DNA of 64,000 nt from Palsa-504 sp963742795 (GTDB lineage: Bacteria; Actinomycetota; Actinomycetes; Streptosporangiales; Streptosporangiaceae): contig CAVUNL010000031.1 in NCBI GenBank assembly GCA_963742795.1, positions 496,001 to 560,000 of the forward strand, written 5' to 3'. Each line of letters begins with the position of its first letter. Within the stretch, counting starts at the first letter, position 1. A model generated the notes under the pieces. It searched no databases. It saw only the letters and a list, made by a program, of their open reading frames with translations, and was not told the DNA's origin. A program made the position numbers and the translations under genes. Positions 32,235-41,971 of this stretch are shown one piece after another.

Positions 32235-33494
32235 TCATGATCCGACCAGCCTGCGCTGCGTGACCACGATCAGAGCCGGGATCAGGAGTACCTCGAGCGC
32301 GGGAAGCGGCCACGCTCGGAGGCGATGCCCGGGCGTGCCCAGCAGGATGATCGCGGCCAGCAGGTACACCTCGATGAAGGACCGCAGGTCCGCGTCGAGG
32401 CTGTACCAGGTACTCGGCGAGACGACGCAGATCTCGATCATGTAGAGGACCAACGCCAGCCGCTCATGTACGGGCGCGTTCGTGGAGCGCAGGGAGAGCA
32501 GTGCGGCGACCGCGAGCAGGATGAGGATGGCAAGTTCGGTGAACCACAGGTCGTACTGTTCGAAGTGGTGCAGGTTGATATGCGTGAGATTGTGCTCTAC
32601 CGCTTTGAGCGGGGTAATGAACGGTGATCCGGTGTTCCCGTCAGCGTCGACCAGCAGCGGGAAACGGCCGACGGCCACCTTCACCACGACCTGCCAGGCC
32701 ACGAAGGCTGCGGTCGGAAGGGCCCAGGCCAGGTCGTCGCGCCCGGGCCGCACGGAGCGTCGGCGGCGGAGGACGCCGATGAGATCGACGATGGCCACGG
32801 CGGCCACCGCGACCATGACCGATTCCCTGGTCAGCGCGCCGTAGGCCAGCAGCAGGCCAGCGAGCACTGGTCGGCGCGCCCGGATGGCCAGCAGCCCGCC
32901 GAGCAGGCAGGCGGCGGCAAGGGGCTCGGCCGTGTCCCTGGACAGGCTGGTGAGCAGGCCGAAGTAGGCCGGCAGGACCAGCCCGGCCAGCGCGTGCCGG
33001 CCACCCTGCCGGGCGAACAGCCCGCCGAGATAGCCGATGGCCCCGATCGCGACGATGTTGATCACGACGAGCATGACGGGCACTAGGACGTGCTGCCCGA
33101 AGGAGACCAGCCAGGTCAGCCAGGGATAGCCGATCCGCATGTACCGATAGGGCTGGTCGACCCTGATGCCGTACGCGATGTGGCTGAAGTTGACGGGGTT
33201 GAGCGCCAGCCGGTAGAAGAACTGGCCGTCGTACCCGTAGGTCGGCGCCACGGCTACGCCCGGCGGCAACTGGGACGGAGTCGCGAAATGCCGCCCGACC
33301 AGGATGAACCTGGTGATGTCGCCCTCGGCCCACGTCTGCCAGCGAGCCAGGACGAAGGCCAGGGCGGTGAACAAGGCGATCGAGCCGGGCACAATGGGCC
33401 GGTCTGATCGGGTCACGAGCCACCAGAAGCGCCGCGGGTCGCCTTCCCCGGGCTCGTCCTGAGCGCGGGGAACCACGATCTCCTGACCAGGCAT
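32235..33494 (-). CDS. multi-span membrane protein, family B (GT-C-like), copy 1
   Basis: A 419-residue integral membrane protein with about nine or ten spans. The first extracytoplasmic loop has YDGQFFYRLALNP, an acidic-residue motif resembling those of GT-C glycosyltransferases that use polyprenyl-phosphate sugars. Then come RYMRIGYPWLTWL, SRDTAEPLAAACLLGGLLA and TRESVMVA. Its paralogue at 43611 shares all these motifs. GAGGG precedes the ATG at 33494. It diverges from a family-A gene, as its paralogue does. A role as mannosyl- or other glycosyltransferase of the cell envelope is inferred from fold and context. Confidence 0.75.
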   Translation of the reverse strand: MPGQEIVVPRAQDEPGEGDPRRFWWLVTRSDRPIVPGSIALFTALAFVLARWQTWAEGDITRFILVGRHFATPSQLPPGVAVAPTYGYDGQFFYRLALNPVNFSHIAYGIRVDQPYRYMRIGYPWLTWLVSFGQHVLVPVMLVVINIVAIGAIGYLGGLFARQGGRHALAGLVLPAYFGLLTSLSRDTAEPLAAACLLGGLLAIRARRPVLAGLLLAYGALTRESVMVAVAAVAIVDLIGVLRRRRSVRPGRDDLAWALPTAAFVAWQVVVKVAVGRFPLLVDADGNTGSPFITPLKAVEHNLTHINLHHFEQYDLWFTELAILILLAVAALLSLRSTNAPVHERLALVLYMIEICVVSPSTWYSLDADLRSFIEVYLLAAIILLGTPGHRLRAWPLPALEVLLIPALIVVTQRRLVGS

Positions 33495-33684
33495 CGTCCA
33501 TTCCCTCTGGAAGGGCGGGCCAGGCCGATCACACCGCCGCGCAGTAATTGACGTGCAGCCTAACGGGTGGGAAGTCGCTGTACCTGTGAGAGCGATGAGC
33601 AGAAGATCGGATGTCCCCGTGAAAGCGCTGGTACCACGCTGAACGGCCGGACGCGCGGGCCGGTCCGGTTCCGGGCGGTTAGGC

Positions 33685-33690
33685 TACACT
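33685..33690 (+). promoter_or_regulatory. candidate -10 element, leaderless family-A gene
   Basis: TACACT ends nine bases before the ATG at 33700, and no ribosome-binding site is present. A second hexamer, TAGGCT, overlaps it at 33680-33685. Confidence 0.4.
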
Positions 33691-33699
33691 CCCGTTTCC

Positions 33700-35358
33700 A
33701 TGGGCGTGCTGCGCACTGGAACCGAGACGGGACCCCCGTCGGACGAGGCGGTGGGCCCGGGCAGCGCGCGATCGCCGTGGCCGGCGAGCCGCCGCCGCTG
33801 GATCGAGGTGGCCGCGTTCGTGCTCGCCACGGCGGCCTTGTTCGCCGTGTACCTCAGGCTGTCGCGGACCGTCCCGGAGAACTCGGACGAGGCCAACGTC
33901 CTGCTCGTGGCGTCGGACATGCTGCACGGCAACCTGCTGCTGCACGGCTGGTACCTGACCGATGTGTCGTTTTACACCACCGAGGTGCCGCAGTACGCCC
34001 TGCTGGAGATCTTCTTCGGCCTGCACCCGGACACCGCCCACATCGCGGCGGCGATGACCTACACGCTGGTGGTCGTGCTGGCCGTGCTGCTGGCCCGGGG
34101 CGGGTTTACCAGCCGGGCGGCGGTGATCAGACTGCTGATCGCGGCCGGGATCATCCTGGCGCCGCAGCTCGGCCCGGGCGTGACCGCCCTGATCCTGACC
34201 ATCGGCCACATCGGCACCGCGGTCCCGGTCCTGCTCATCTTTCTCCTGCTGGATCGCGCCCCGCAGCGCTGGTGGGTGCCGGTGCTCACCGCGCTGGGCC
34301 TGGCCTGGGTGCTCGTCGCCGACCAGCTCGTCCTCATCGTCGCCATCGTGCCGCTGGCCGTCGTCTGCGCCCTGCGGGTTCTCGAGGCCGCAGTCCGCGA
34401 GCGCAGCCTGTCCCGCGCCTTCGCCACGCGACGGTACGACCTGTCCCTGATCGTGGCGGCGGCCGCGGCCGTCGGACTCGCCTGGGTGGCCGAGCGGGTG
34501 TTCAGGGCCCTGGGCGGCTACGTCGTGGCGCCGGTGCCGTTCAGGTTCACACTGCACGACTTCCCGGCCAACCTGCACTCCCTGTGGGCCGTGCCGCAGA
34601 TCTTCGGAGCCGACTACCGCGGGCTGGCCGGGGGCCCTTATTACACCGCGCTGCTCCATACGATCAGCCTGCTCCTGATCGGGCTGGCCCTGCTCCTTCT
34701 AGCCCGGCGGTTCTTCTCCGGCGCCGCCCTGGTGGATCAGGTCCTGGGCGTGGCCATCGTGCTCAATCTGGCGTTGTTCGTGCTGACCAGTGCGGGCTCC
34801 GAGGGCCCGCACGAGATCGCCGTGGTCGCGCCGTTCGGGGCGGCGCTGGCCGCGCGGATGCTGGCCGGGCCGCGGGCCGCGGGCGCGCGGGCCGCCAGGC
34901 CGCTAGCCCGCCGGGCGCGCGCCGTCGCGTACGGGGCGGGGCTAGTGGTCCTGGCCGGCTACCTGGGCGGTCTCGCGCACGACGTGGCCCAGCCCGCCTC
35001 GCCTCCGGCCTTTGCGCGGGTTGCGTCCTGGCTGCAGGCCCATCACCTGCGATACGGCCTGGGCGGCTACTGGGAGAGCGGCATCGTCACGGTCCAGGCC
35101 GACGGGCAGGTCAAGGTTAGCGCGCTGCTGAAAGCCACGCTGCGGCCGGACCTGTGGCTGGCCAAGCCCGCGTGGTACGACGCGACGACCCAGCAGGCCA
35201 ACTTCGTCGTCCTGTCCAGCACTCCGGGCTTCGAGAACAACTGGGAGCCGCGCGCCCTGGTCAGCAAGTACTTCGGCCTGCCGGCCCGCGTGTACAACTT
35301 CGGTCCCTACACGGTCATGGTCTGGGACAAGAACATCCTGTCTGACGTCCCGCGCTGA
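33700..35358 (+). CDS. multi-span membrane protein, family A, copy 1
   Basis: A 552-residue membrane protein with about ten to twelve spans. After the first span comes a conserved extracytoplasmic block: ENSDEANVLLVASDMLHGN, LLLHGWYLTDVSFYTTE and PQYALLE. The C-terminus is a soluble extracytoplasmic domain beginning WLQAHHLRYGLGGYW and ending YTVMVWDKNIL. The same plan recurs at 35379, 41972 and 44992. The acidic NSD in the first loop fits a GT-C-type active site, but I know of no assigned function. It is closest to the 44992 copy and is divergent from a family-B gene as that copy is. Confidence 0.75.
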   Translation: MGVLRTGTETGPPSDEAVGPGSARSPWPASRRRWIEVAAFVLATAALFAVYLRLSRTVPENSDEANVLLVASDMLHGNLLLHGWYLTDVSFYTTEVPQYALLEIFFGLHPDTAHIAAAMTYTLVVVLAVLLARGGFTSRAAVIRLLIAAGIILAPQLGPGVTALILTIGHIGTAVPVLLIFLLLDRAPQRWWVPVLTALGLAWVLVADQLVLIVAIVPLAVVCALRVLEAAVRERSLSRAFATRRYDLSLIVAAAAAVGLAWVAERVFRALGGYVVAPVPFRFTLHDFPANLHSLWAVPQIFGADYRGLAGGPYYTALLHTISLLLIGLALLLLARRFFSGAALVDQVLGVAIVLNLALFVLTSAGSEGPHEIAVVAPFGAALAARMLAGPRAAGARAARPLARRARAVAYGAGLVVLAGYLGGLAHDVAQPASPPAFARVASWLQAHHLRYGLGGYWESGIVTVQADGQVKVSALLKATLRPDLWLAKPAWYDATTQQANFVVLSSTPGFENNWEPRALVSKYFGLPARVYNFGPYTVMVWDKNILSDVPR

Positions 35359-35378
35359 GCGAGCTCAGCCCCGATCGG

Positions 35379-37025
35379 TCAACACTGGATCGGCCCGTGC
35401 ATCGCCGACGTGCTGAGGTGGCTCAGCAGGTTCTTGTGCCAGACGAGGACGATGAAGCCGTCCACGCGGTAGATGCCGGACGGCGGGCCGAATGTGGCCG
35501 TTGCGGCGGCCTGCCATCCGGCCGGGGTGCCGGGCGAGCACACGCTGGCTGGCCCGGGGGTCACCAGGAAGGTGGCGTCGTGCTGCGTCCGGTTGTACCA
35601 GGAGTTCTTTGTCTCCCAGGGCCGGACCATGAGCGTGTCGCCGACCCGGCTGACGTACCTGACCTGGACCTGGTTACCGCTGTCCAGCGTGATGGCGTTG
35701 GCGTTCCAGTAGTCGCCCAGCCCGTAGGTGAGGTGATGGGCCTGCAGCCAGGCCGCGACCTGCGTGTTGGGGTCGGCCGGACGCTGCTGGACGGCGTTAT
35801 GCACCTCTATCCCGGCGTAGCAACCCAGGACCAGCGCCAGCGCCGGGATGAGCAGCCGGCCGCGGGCCAGCGTCCCGGCCAGCAGCCGGCCCGCCAGCAC
35901 CGCTCCGATCGGCAGCACTCCGGCGATCTCGTGCGCGCTGCCGACCACGTTCGGGTTCCCCCGCAGTACGTATGCCACCAGCAGCAGGATCAGCGTCACG
36001 GTCAGCACCTGCACGACCAGGTCCTGCGTACCGAACCGGCGCAGGGCCCGTCCGGCAGCCCAGGCCGCCAGCGCGACCCCGGCCAGGTGCACCACCGCGA
36101 TGCCGATGCGCGCGCCGTTCAGCTCGCCAGAGAAATCCGCGCCGAACAGCACCAGCACGCTCTGCGCCGCGACCCACACGTTGGAGGGCAGGTGGGCGAC
36201 GTGCGCGAACGCCGTGCTCGGCGGTCGGACCACGAACCCGCCGAGCTGGTGGATCAGCTTGAGTGCCAGCCACGCGACGCCGGCCGAGACGATCGCGCCG
36301 GCCGCGAGGGACAGCTCATACCAGTTCTCCTGCAGCGAGCCGCGCCGCCGGTACATCCGGATCGCGCACACCAGCACCAGCGGCACGACTCCCTCGTACA
36401 GGGCCAACGGATCGCCGACCTGCACCCAGGCCAGCAGCACTGCCACCAGTACCGGTGTCCACCAGCGCGCCCGGGCACGATCCAGGATCAGCCAGATCAC
36501 CAGCATCGGGACCTGGGTGCCGGTGTGGTCGGCGCTTGACAGCAGCGTGTGGCTTCCCGTCCCGAGCGACGGCGCGAGCATGATCCCGCCGGCGATCAGC
36601 ATCCGGACCGCGCCCTCGCGCCCTGTGGCCCGTCCCCTCGCCAGCAGCGCAGCGCCGAGCACCAGCAGCGTGTAGCTCATCGCCCCGGCAATGTGTATGA
36701 CATCGGCGTCCAGCCCGTGGGCCAGCTCCACCAGCGCGTACTGCGGCAGCTCGGTGGTGTAGAACGTCAGGTCCGCGGTCGTCCAGCCCCGCAGCAGCAC
36801 GTTGCCGTGCAGCATGTCCCAGGCCTGCAGCGCGAACGACCCTCCGTCCGAATTAACCGGCACGGCCTGTGCCTGCCGCAGGTAGGCGGCGAACAGGGCC
36901 ACGCCCGCCGCGACGAACAGGACCGGCCCGGCCAGGCGGCGAGCCCAGGGCGGGGTGCGCCGCGGGTGCGAGGGGGGCTGGGTCTCGGCTTCGGCGGCGG
37001 CCGCTTCCACCTCGGACCCACCCAT
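35379..37025 (-). CDS. multi-span membrane protein, family A, copy 2
   Basis: A 548-residue relative of the 33700 product. It shares VNSDGGSFALQAWDMLHGN, TFYTTELPQYALVE, a similar span pattern, and the C-terminal domain starting WLQAHHLTYGLGDYW and ending FIVLVWHKNLL. The C-terminal domain contains an extra Cys-containing segment (PGPASVCSPGTPAG). The ATG at 37025 is chosen because GAGGAGGAG lies six bases upstream; a longer version has no such signal. It ends 20 bases from the end of the convergent copy 1 and diverges from the nucleotide-sugar dehydrogenase operon. Confidence 0.75.
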   Translation of the reverse strand: MGGSEVEAAAAEAETQPPSHPRRTPPWARRLAGPVLFVAAGVALFAAYLRQAQAVPVNSDGGSFALQAWDMLHGNVLLRGWTTADLTFYTTELPQYALVELAHGLDADVIHIAGAMSYTLLVLGAALLARGRATGREGAVRMLIAGGIMLAPSLGTGSHTLLSSADHTGTQVPMLVIWLILDRARARWWTPVLVAVLLAWVQVGDPLALYEGVVPLVLVCAIRMYRRRGSLQENWYELSLAAGAIVSAGVAWLALKLIHQLGGFVVRPPSTAFAHVAHLPSNVWVAAQSVLVLFGADFSGELNGARIGIAVVHLAGVALAAWAAGRALRRFGTQDLVVQVLTVTLILLLVAYVLRGNPNVVGSAHEIAGVLPIGAVLAGRLLAGTLARGRLLIPALALVLGCYAGIEVHNAVQQRPADPNTQVAAWLQAHHLTYGLGDYWNANAITLDSGNQVQVRYVSRVGDTLMVRPWETKNSWYNRTQHDATFLVTPGPASVCSPGTPAGWQAAATATFGPPSGIYRVDGFIVLVWHKNLLSHLSTSAMHGPIQC

Positions 37026-37243
37026 CGTGTACTCCTCCTCTACGCGACGGACGTCATTACTGTTGACCGAGGGTAGCAGCGGGTCGGTTCCGGCTACGCT
37101 TGTACAGCTCAATGGCTTGCTCGCCGCCCCGGGCGAACGTCGGTAACGAAACTCTGGCGTCACGAGGTAGCGGTAAGGTTGGGCGTCGAGCGGGTGCCAG
37201 GGCCACCCGGCAGGGCCTGAATCAGCAAATCGGAAGGCATGCG

Positions 37244-38458
37244 ATGACGGGTACGTCCGAATCCGGTCAGTTTGACCGCCAGGTCGTCGTGATCGGCGGC
37301 TGTGGCCACGTCGGCCTGCCGCTGGCCATCGCCTTCGCGGACCGCGGCGCGCGGGTAGCCATCTACGACGTCAGCGAGTCCGCCGTGCAGACGGTGAACG
37401 CGGGCCGGATGCCGTTTGCGGAGCCGGGCGCGCAGGAGGTCCTGCAGCGGGTGCGGGCGGACGGCCGGCTGGAGGCCTCGACGGATCCCGCCATCGTGGG
37501 CACGGCCGAGCACGTGCTCGTGGTGATCGGCACGCCCGTGGACGAGCACCTGAATCCGGACCAGGCGGCGATCCCGAACGCGCTCGGCGGCTGCACCCAG
37601 TACCTGCGGGACGGGCAGCTGCTGATCCTGCGCAGCACCGTCTACCCCGGCGTGACCGCCCTGGTGGAGAAGATGGTGGCCGGGTTCGGCGTGCAGATTG
37701 AGGTCGCGTTCTGCCCTGAGCGGATCGCCGAGGGCAAGGCCATGACCGAGCTGTTCGAGCTGCCGCAGATCGTCTCCGCGCGCTCGCCGGTCGCGCTGGA
37801 GCGTGCCTCCAAGCTGTTCGGGATGCTGACCAGTACGCTGGTGCCGATGTCGCCCGAAGAGGCTGAGCTGGCCAAGCTGTTCACCAACGTGTGGCGGTAC
37901 ATCAAGTTCGCCACCGCCAACCAGCTCTACATGATGGCGAACGACCAGGGCCTGGACTTCGAGCGGATCCGCCAGGGCCTCGCGACGGACTACCCGCGCG
38001 CGGCGGACATGCCGGCGGCCGGTTTCGCGGCCGGCCCCTGCCTGTTCAAGGACACCATGCAGCTCGCGGCGTTCAACCACAACAACTTCGCGCTCGGGCA
38101 CACCGCGATGGCGATCAACGAGGGCCTGCCGCTGTACGTGGTGCACCGCCTCGAGCAGCAGTATGACCTGGCCTCGATGACGGTGGGCATCTTGGGCATG
38201 GCGTTCAAGGGCGGCTCGGACGACATCAGGTCGAGCCTGTCCTACAAGCTCAAGCGGATCCTGGCCTTCAAGGCCGGCGCGGTGCTGTGCGCCGACCCGT
38301 ACGTGACCGTCGACCCCGGGCTGCACCCGCAGGACGAGGTCATCTCCCGCTCGGACCTGCTGGTGATCGGGGCGCCGCACCCCGAGTACCGCACGCTGGC
38401 CACGGACAAGCCGATCGCCGATATCTGGAACGTGCTCGGGCACGGTGTGCGCGTATGA
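37244..38458 (+). CDS. nucleotide-sugar dehydrogenase (UDP-GlcA/ManNAcA type)
   Basis: A 404-residue NAD-dependent enzyme that oxidises the C6 hydroxyl of a nucleotide sugar to a carboxylate. It has the Rossmann motif VVIGGCGHVGLPLA, CPERIAEGKAM in the substrate domain, and catalytic Cys266 in GPCLFKDTMQL. The WecC/Ugd branch cannot be told apart by eye. The ATG at 37244 follows GGAAGG at six bases. The stop overlaps the start of the GT2 gene (ATGA), so they are coupled. It probably supplies a uronic-acid sugar for the surface glycan made by the surrounding membrane enzymes. Confidence 0.88.
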   Translation: MTGTSESGQFDRQVVVIGGCGHVGLPLAIAFADRGARVAIYDVSESAVQTVNAGRMPFAEPGAQEVLQRVRADGRLEASTDPAIVGTAEHVLVVIGTPVDEHLNPDQAAIPNALGGCTQYLRDGQLLILRSTVYPGVTALVEKMVAGFGVQIEVAFCPERIAEGKAMTELFELPQIVSARSPVALERASKLFGMLTSTLVPMSPEEAELAKLFTNVWRYIKFATANQLYMMANDQGLDFERIRQGLATDYPRAADMPAAGFAAGPCLFKDTMQLAAFNHNNFALGHTAMAINEGLPLYVVHRLEQQYDLASMTVGILGMAFKGGSDDIRSSLSYKLKRILAFKAGAVLCADPYVTVDPGLHPQDEVISRSDLLVIGAPHPEYRTLATDKPIADIWNVLGHGVRV

Positions 38459-39213
38459 CCGGTGAGATGCCCCGGGTCTCGGTCGTGGTGCCCGCGTACA
38501 ACGAGGGCGACCAGATCCTGCCGGTGCTCGACCGGCTGTTCGAGTCGGTCCATCTCCAGTGCGAGGTGCTCGTTGTCGTCGACGACCAGGCCGACACCAC
38601 GGTCCCGGTGGTGACCGAGTATGCGCTGAAGGAGCCCCGCATCCGGTGCCTGGTGAACACCTACGGGCCCGGGCCGGCGAACGCGATCAGGTTCGGCATC
38701 GACGTCGCCGCCGCGCCGGTCACGGTGGTGACGATGGCCGATGGCTGTGACGACCCGCGGCAGATCGACGACCTGGCCCGGCTGGTCGACCGCGGGGTGG
38801 CGGTCGCGGCCGCGTCCCGCTACATGCCAGGCGGTCAGCAGGTCGGCGGCCCGGTGATGAAGGGCTTCTTGTCGAAGTCGGCGGGTCGGTCGCTGCGGCT
38901 GCTGGCGCACACCGGCACGCGGGACGCGACCAACTCGTTCAAGGCCTATTCCACGAGCTTCGTGCGGCAGGTCGGCATCGACTCGCGGCACGGATTCGAG
39001 ATCGGCATCGAGCTGACCGCCAAGGCCAAGCGGATGGGCCTGCCGGTCGCCGAGATCCCCACCATCTGGCTGGACAGGCAAGCCGGGATGTCCAGCTTCA
39101 AGGTAGCTAGCTGGATTCCGAGGTACCTGCGCTGGTACCGGTTCGCGTTCGGGCCGAAGCTGACCGCCGAGCAGATCCGGTCCCGGGGCGAGACGACCAG
39201 GAAGAAACCGTAA
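38455..39213 (+). CDS. GT2 family glycosyltransferase (DPM1-like)
   Basis: A 252-residue cytoplasmic GT-A enzyme: SVVVPAYNEGDQI at the N-terminus, VVVDDQADTT, the metal-binding MADGCDDP, and a C-terminal TIWLDRQAGMSSFKVASWIP typical of polyprenyl-phosphate mannose or glucose synthases. No membrane anchor is visible. It would charge polyprenyl phosphate with a sugar, the donor used by GT-C enzymes such as those flanking it. It is coupled by a four-base overlap to the dehydrogenase upstream. Confidence 0.85.
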   Translation: MTGEMPRVSVVVPAYNEGDQILPVLDRLFESVHLQCEVLVVVDDQADTTVPVVTEYALKEPRIRCLVNTYGPGPANAIRFGIDVAAAPVTVVTMADGCDDPRQIDDLARLVDRGVAVAAASRYMPGGQQVGGPVMKGFLSKSAGRSLRLLAHTGTRDATNSFKAYSTSFVRQVGIDSRHGFEIGIELTAKAKRMGLPVAEIPTIWLDRQAGMSSFKVASWIPRYLRWYRFAFGPKLTAEQIRSRGETTRKKP

Positions 39214-39239
39214 AGCGCCGAACTCTGGAAGGGACAGTG

Positions 39240-40265
39240 ATGCAGAAGGTTCTGGTCAGCGGCTCCGCGGGATTCATCGGCGGGTACGTCGTTGAGGATT
39301 TGCTCCGACGCGGGTACGCGGTCGTCGGGCTGGACAACTTCTCCAAGTACGGGAAGGTGCGCAAGTCCTACGACAGCCACCCGGACTACCAGCTCGTCGA
39401 GGGCGACGCGCAGGACGTGGCGCTGATGACGCGGCTGCTAGCCGACTGTGATCACTTCATCGCCGGCGCGGCGATGATCGGGGGTATCTCCTACTTCCAC
39501 ACCTACGCGTATGACCTGCTCGCCACGAACGAGCGGATCATCGCGGCGTCCTGCGACGCCGCGATCGCCGCCCGGCGGGATGGCCATCTGCGCAAGGTCA
39601 CCTACCTGTCCTCGTCGATGGTGTTCGAGAGCGCTGACGAGTGGCCCTCGTACGAGGGGCAGCAGCGGCAGATTCCGCCGCCGCTGTCGTCCTACGGGTT
39701 CCAGAAGCTGGCCGTGGAATACTTCGCCCGCGCCGCATGGGATCAGTACGGCCTCCCGTACACCCTGGTGCGACCGTTCAACTGCGTGGGCATCGGCGAG
39801 AGCCGGGCCCTGGGCGACGAGGAGATCCTGTCCGGCAACGTCCGCCTGGCCATGAGCCACGTGGTTCCCGACCTGGTGCAGAAGGTGCTCAAGGGCCAGG
39901 ACCCGCTGCACATCCTGGGCTCGGGTGACCAGGTGCGGCACTACACCTACGGTGGTGACCTGGCCGCCGGCGTGGTGACCGCGATGGAGCACGAAGACGC
40001 TCTCAACGAGGACTTCAACCTGTCCACCTCGGAGGGCACCACGGTCAGGCAGCTGGCCGAGGCCATCTGGCGCAAGGTCAAGGGGGAAGGGGTCCCGCTG
40101 CGGCTCGTCCACGACGACCCGTTCGAATACGACGTCCAGCGCCGCGTCCCCGACACCGAGAAGGCCAAGAAGATGCTCGGTTTCGAGGCGCCCACGACGC
40201 TCGACGCGATGCTCGACGAGGTCATCCCCTGGATCGACGAGGCCATCAAAAACGGCACCATCTGA
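39240..40265 (+). CDS. NAD-dependent sugar epimerase/dehydratase
   Basis: A 341-residue extended SDR enzyme with SGSAGFIGGYVVEDLLRRG for NAD binding and the catalytic Tyr152/Lys156 pair in SYGFQKL. The middle has FNCVGIGESRALGDEE. It would epimerise or decarboxylate a nucleotide sugar, possibly the product of the 37244 enzyme. The ATG at 39240 has GGAAGGG six bases upstream. It is the third gene of the dehydrogenase–GT2–epimerase operon. Confidence 0.87.
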   Translation: MQKVLVSGSAGFIGGYVVEDLLRRGYAVVGLDNFSKYGKVRKSYDSHPDYQLVEGDAQDVALMTRLLADCDHFIAGAAMIGGISYFHTYAYDLLATNERIIAASCDAAIAARRDGHLRKVTYLSSSMVFESADEWPSYEGQQRQIPPPLSSYGFQKLAVEYFARAAWDQYGLPYTLVRPFNCVGIGESRALGDEEILSGNVRLAMSHVVPDLVQKVLKGQDPLHILGSGDQVRHYTYGGDLAAGVVTAMEHEDALNEDFNLSTSEGTTVRQLAEAIWRKVKGEGVPLRLVHDDPFEYDVQRRVPDTEKAKKMLGFEAPTTLDAMLDEVIPWIDEAIKNGTI

Positions 40266-40360
40266 ACGCTGGCGGCGGGTGAGCGCATGAGCGGGCAGGA
40301 GACGACGACTGCTGAGTCGGCGGCGGCCGGCCCGGCCGGCGGCCTGCTACCGGCTCGCGC

Positions 40361-41896
40361 TTGCCCGGCTCGTCGCCACGCCAGACCGCGGCCCGTCGGC
40401 CCTGGTGGATCTGGGTCGCGCCGTTCGCGCTCGTGCTGGCGGTGCTCGTCGTCCGCAGCCGGTTTCTGTTGACCGCGAGCTTCTACGAGCAGGGTGACGC
40501 CGGGGCGAACTCGATCCTGATCCAGCAGGCGATGCACGGCACGCTGCTCATCGGGAACTACTCCCGGGAGGGCTTCCACCATCCCGGGCCCGCCTATATG
40601 TACGTGCAGGCGGCCGGGCAGTGGCTGTTCCTATATTTCCTGCACGTGGTGCCGACCGCGTGGAACGCGCACGTGCTCGCGGTGTTCGTGCTGAACAGCG
40701 CGTTCGTGGCGATGGTCACCGGCGTGGTCTACGGCTGGACGCGATCGCTGCGCGGCGCCGCCGTCGCCCTCGCCGTGCTCCTCGGCTTCGTCGCGACGCA
40801 GCCGTGGATTCTCAGCCTCGACTGGATGCCCTGGATGTACGTCGCGGCGTACATTGCCTTCCTGGTCGCGGCCGCGTCGGTCGCTGCCGGCGCGGCGCGC
40901 GACCTGTGGATCTTGACCCTGACCGGCTGGTTCCTGATCCACGGGCACGCCTGCTTCCTGTTCTTCGTGCCGGTGATCCTCGCCGCCGCGGCGGCCGCGG
41001 TGATCTGGCAGCACGGTCCGCGCGCCAGCCTGCGGGTCTTCCTCCGCCCGGGGACCTGGATTCCGGTGGCGGCCATCAGCGCGGTCTTCGCGCTGCCGAT
41101 CGTGGTCAACCTGGCCCTGCACTGGCCGGGCAGCTTCGGCAAGTACTTCTCGTACAGTTCGTCCTCGCAGGCCGGCGGGCACGGGCTCACGCAGGTGGTG
41201 CGGTACGCGCTGTGGTTCTGGTGGCATGGTGGCCACTCGTGGGTGGCGGCGCTGGTGCCGGTGGCGTCGTACGCGGTCGCGATCGCCGCGGTGTGGTGGC
41301 TGACGCGCGGTGCGATGCGCCGGTTCCTAGCCGCCCTGCTCGCCGTCAACGTGGTCTCCACGCTGGCCTTCGCCTGCTACGCCGCCCTGGGGATCGACAC
41401 CCTGTCGCACTACTACATCGGCTACTTCTACTTCTCCGCGCCGATCCTCACGCTGCTGGTCATCGCGGTGGCCGTGGTGCACGCCCCGCCCGTCCCCCTG
41501 GGTGCCGTGCTCGCCGCCGGCGCGGCCGTTCTCGGCGTCGCGGCGTTCGCGGCGGCGCCCGGCACGGCGGTGAGCACCCAGGACACCGACGCGGCCCTGC
41601 CGCGCGCCGTCCAGGCGGTCGCGGCCCAGGCGGGCGGCCGGACCATCGTGATCCGCTTCAACCACAACGCCTGGATCGACGTCACCGGCTTCCTGGTCCA
41701 GGCCGAGCGGACCGGGGTCCGGGCCTGCGCGGCGGAGCCGACTTGGACCTTCATGATGACCACGCAGTTCATCTGCACGCCCGGGCAGATCGCCGGCGGC
41801 GCGCCGTTCTGGTTCGACGCGCCGGTCGCGCCGCACGGCACGACGGTCCTCGCCACCCTCAAGAACTCCCAGATCATCGTGGGCTCGGGGCCGTAA
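40361..41896 (+). CDS. GT-C-like multi-span glycosyltransferase
   Basis: About 511 residues with some ten spans. The first loop has FYEQGDAGANSILIQQAMHG and EGFHHPGPAYMYV, close to the GT39/PMT-type mannosyltransferase pattern with an acidic residue beside the first span. A further motif is WMPWMYVAAYIAF. The start is doubtful: this frame has only a TTG at 40361 with no ribosome-binding site. An ATG at 40287 begins a plausible N-terminus (MSGQETTTAESAAAG) in another frame, two bases out. Either a TTG start or a frameshift between about 40350 and 40400 is possible. Confidence 0.75.
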   Translation: MPGSSPRQTAARRPWWIWVAPFALVLAVLVVRSRFLLTASFYEQGDAGANSILIQQAMHGTLLIGNYSREGFHHPGPAYMYVQAAGQWLFLYFLHVVPTAWNAHVLAVFVLNSAFVAMVTGVVYGWTRSLRGAAVALAVLLGFVATQPWILSLDWMPWMYVAAYIAFLVAAASVAAGAARDLWILTLTGWFLIHGHACFLFFVPVILAAAAAAVIWQHGPRASLRVFLRPGTWIPVAAISAVFALPIVVNLALHWPGSFGKYFSYSSSSQAGGHGLTQVVRYALWFWWHGGHSWVAALVPVASYAVAIAAVWWLTRGAMRRFLAALLAVNVVSTLAFACYAALGIDTLSHYYIGYFYFSAPILTLLVIAVAVVHAPPVPLGAVLAAGAAVLGVAAFAAAPGTAVSTQDTDAALPRAVQAVAAQAGGRTIVIRFNHNAWIDVTGFLVQAERTGVRACAAEPTWTFMMTTQFICTPGQIAGGAPFWFDAPVAPHGTTVLATLKNSQIIVGSGP

Positions 41897-41957
41897 GCGC
41901 GAGAGGGACAAGGCGGGTCCTTCGCCGCACCCGGTCGCTCCCGGTCCGGGCGGCCCG

Positions 41958-41963
41958 TAGTCT
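41958..41963 (+). promoter_or_regulatory. candidate -10 element, leaderless family-A gene
   Basis: TAGTCT ends eight bases before the GTG at 41972, with no ribosome-binding site between them. Confidence 0.4.
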
Positions 41964-41971
41964 TGGCCCTT

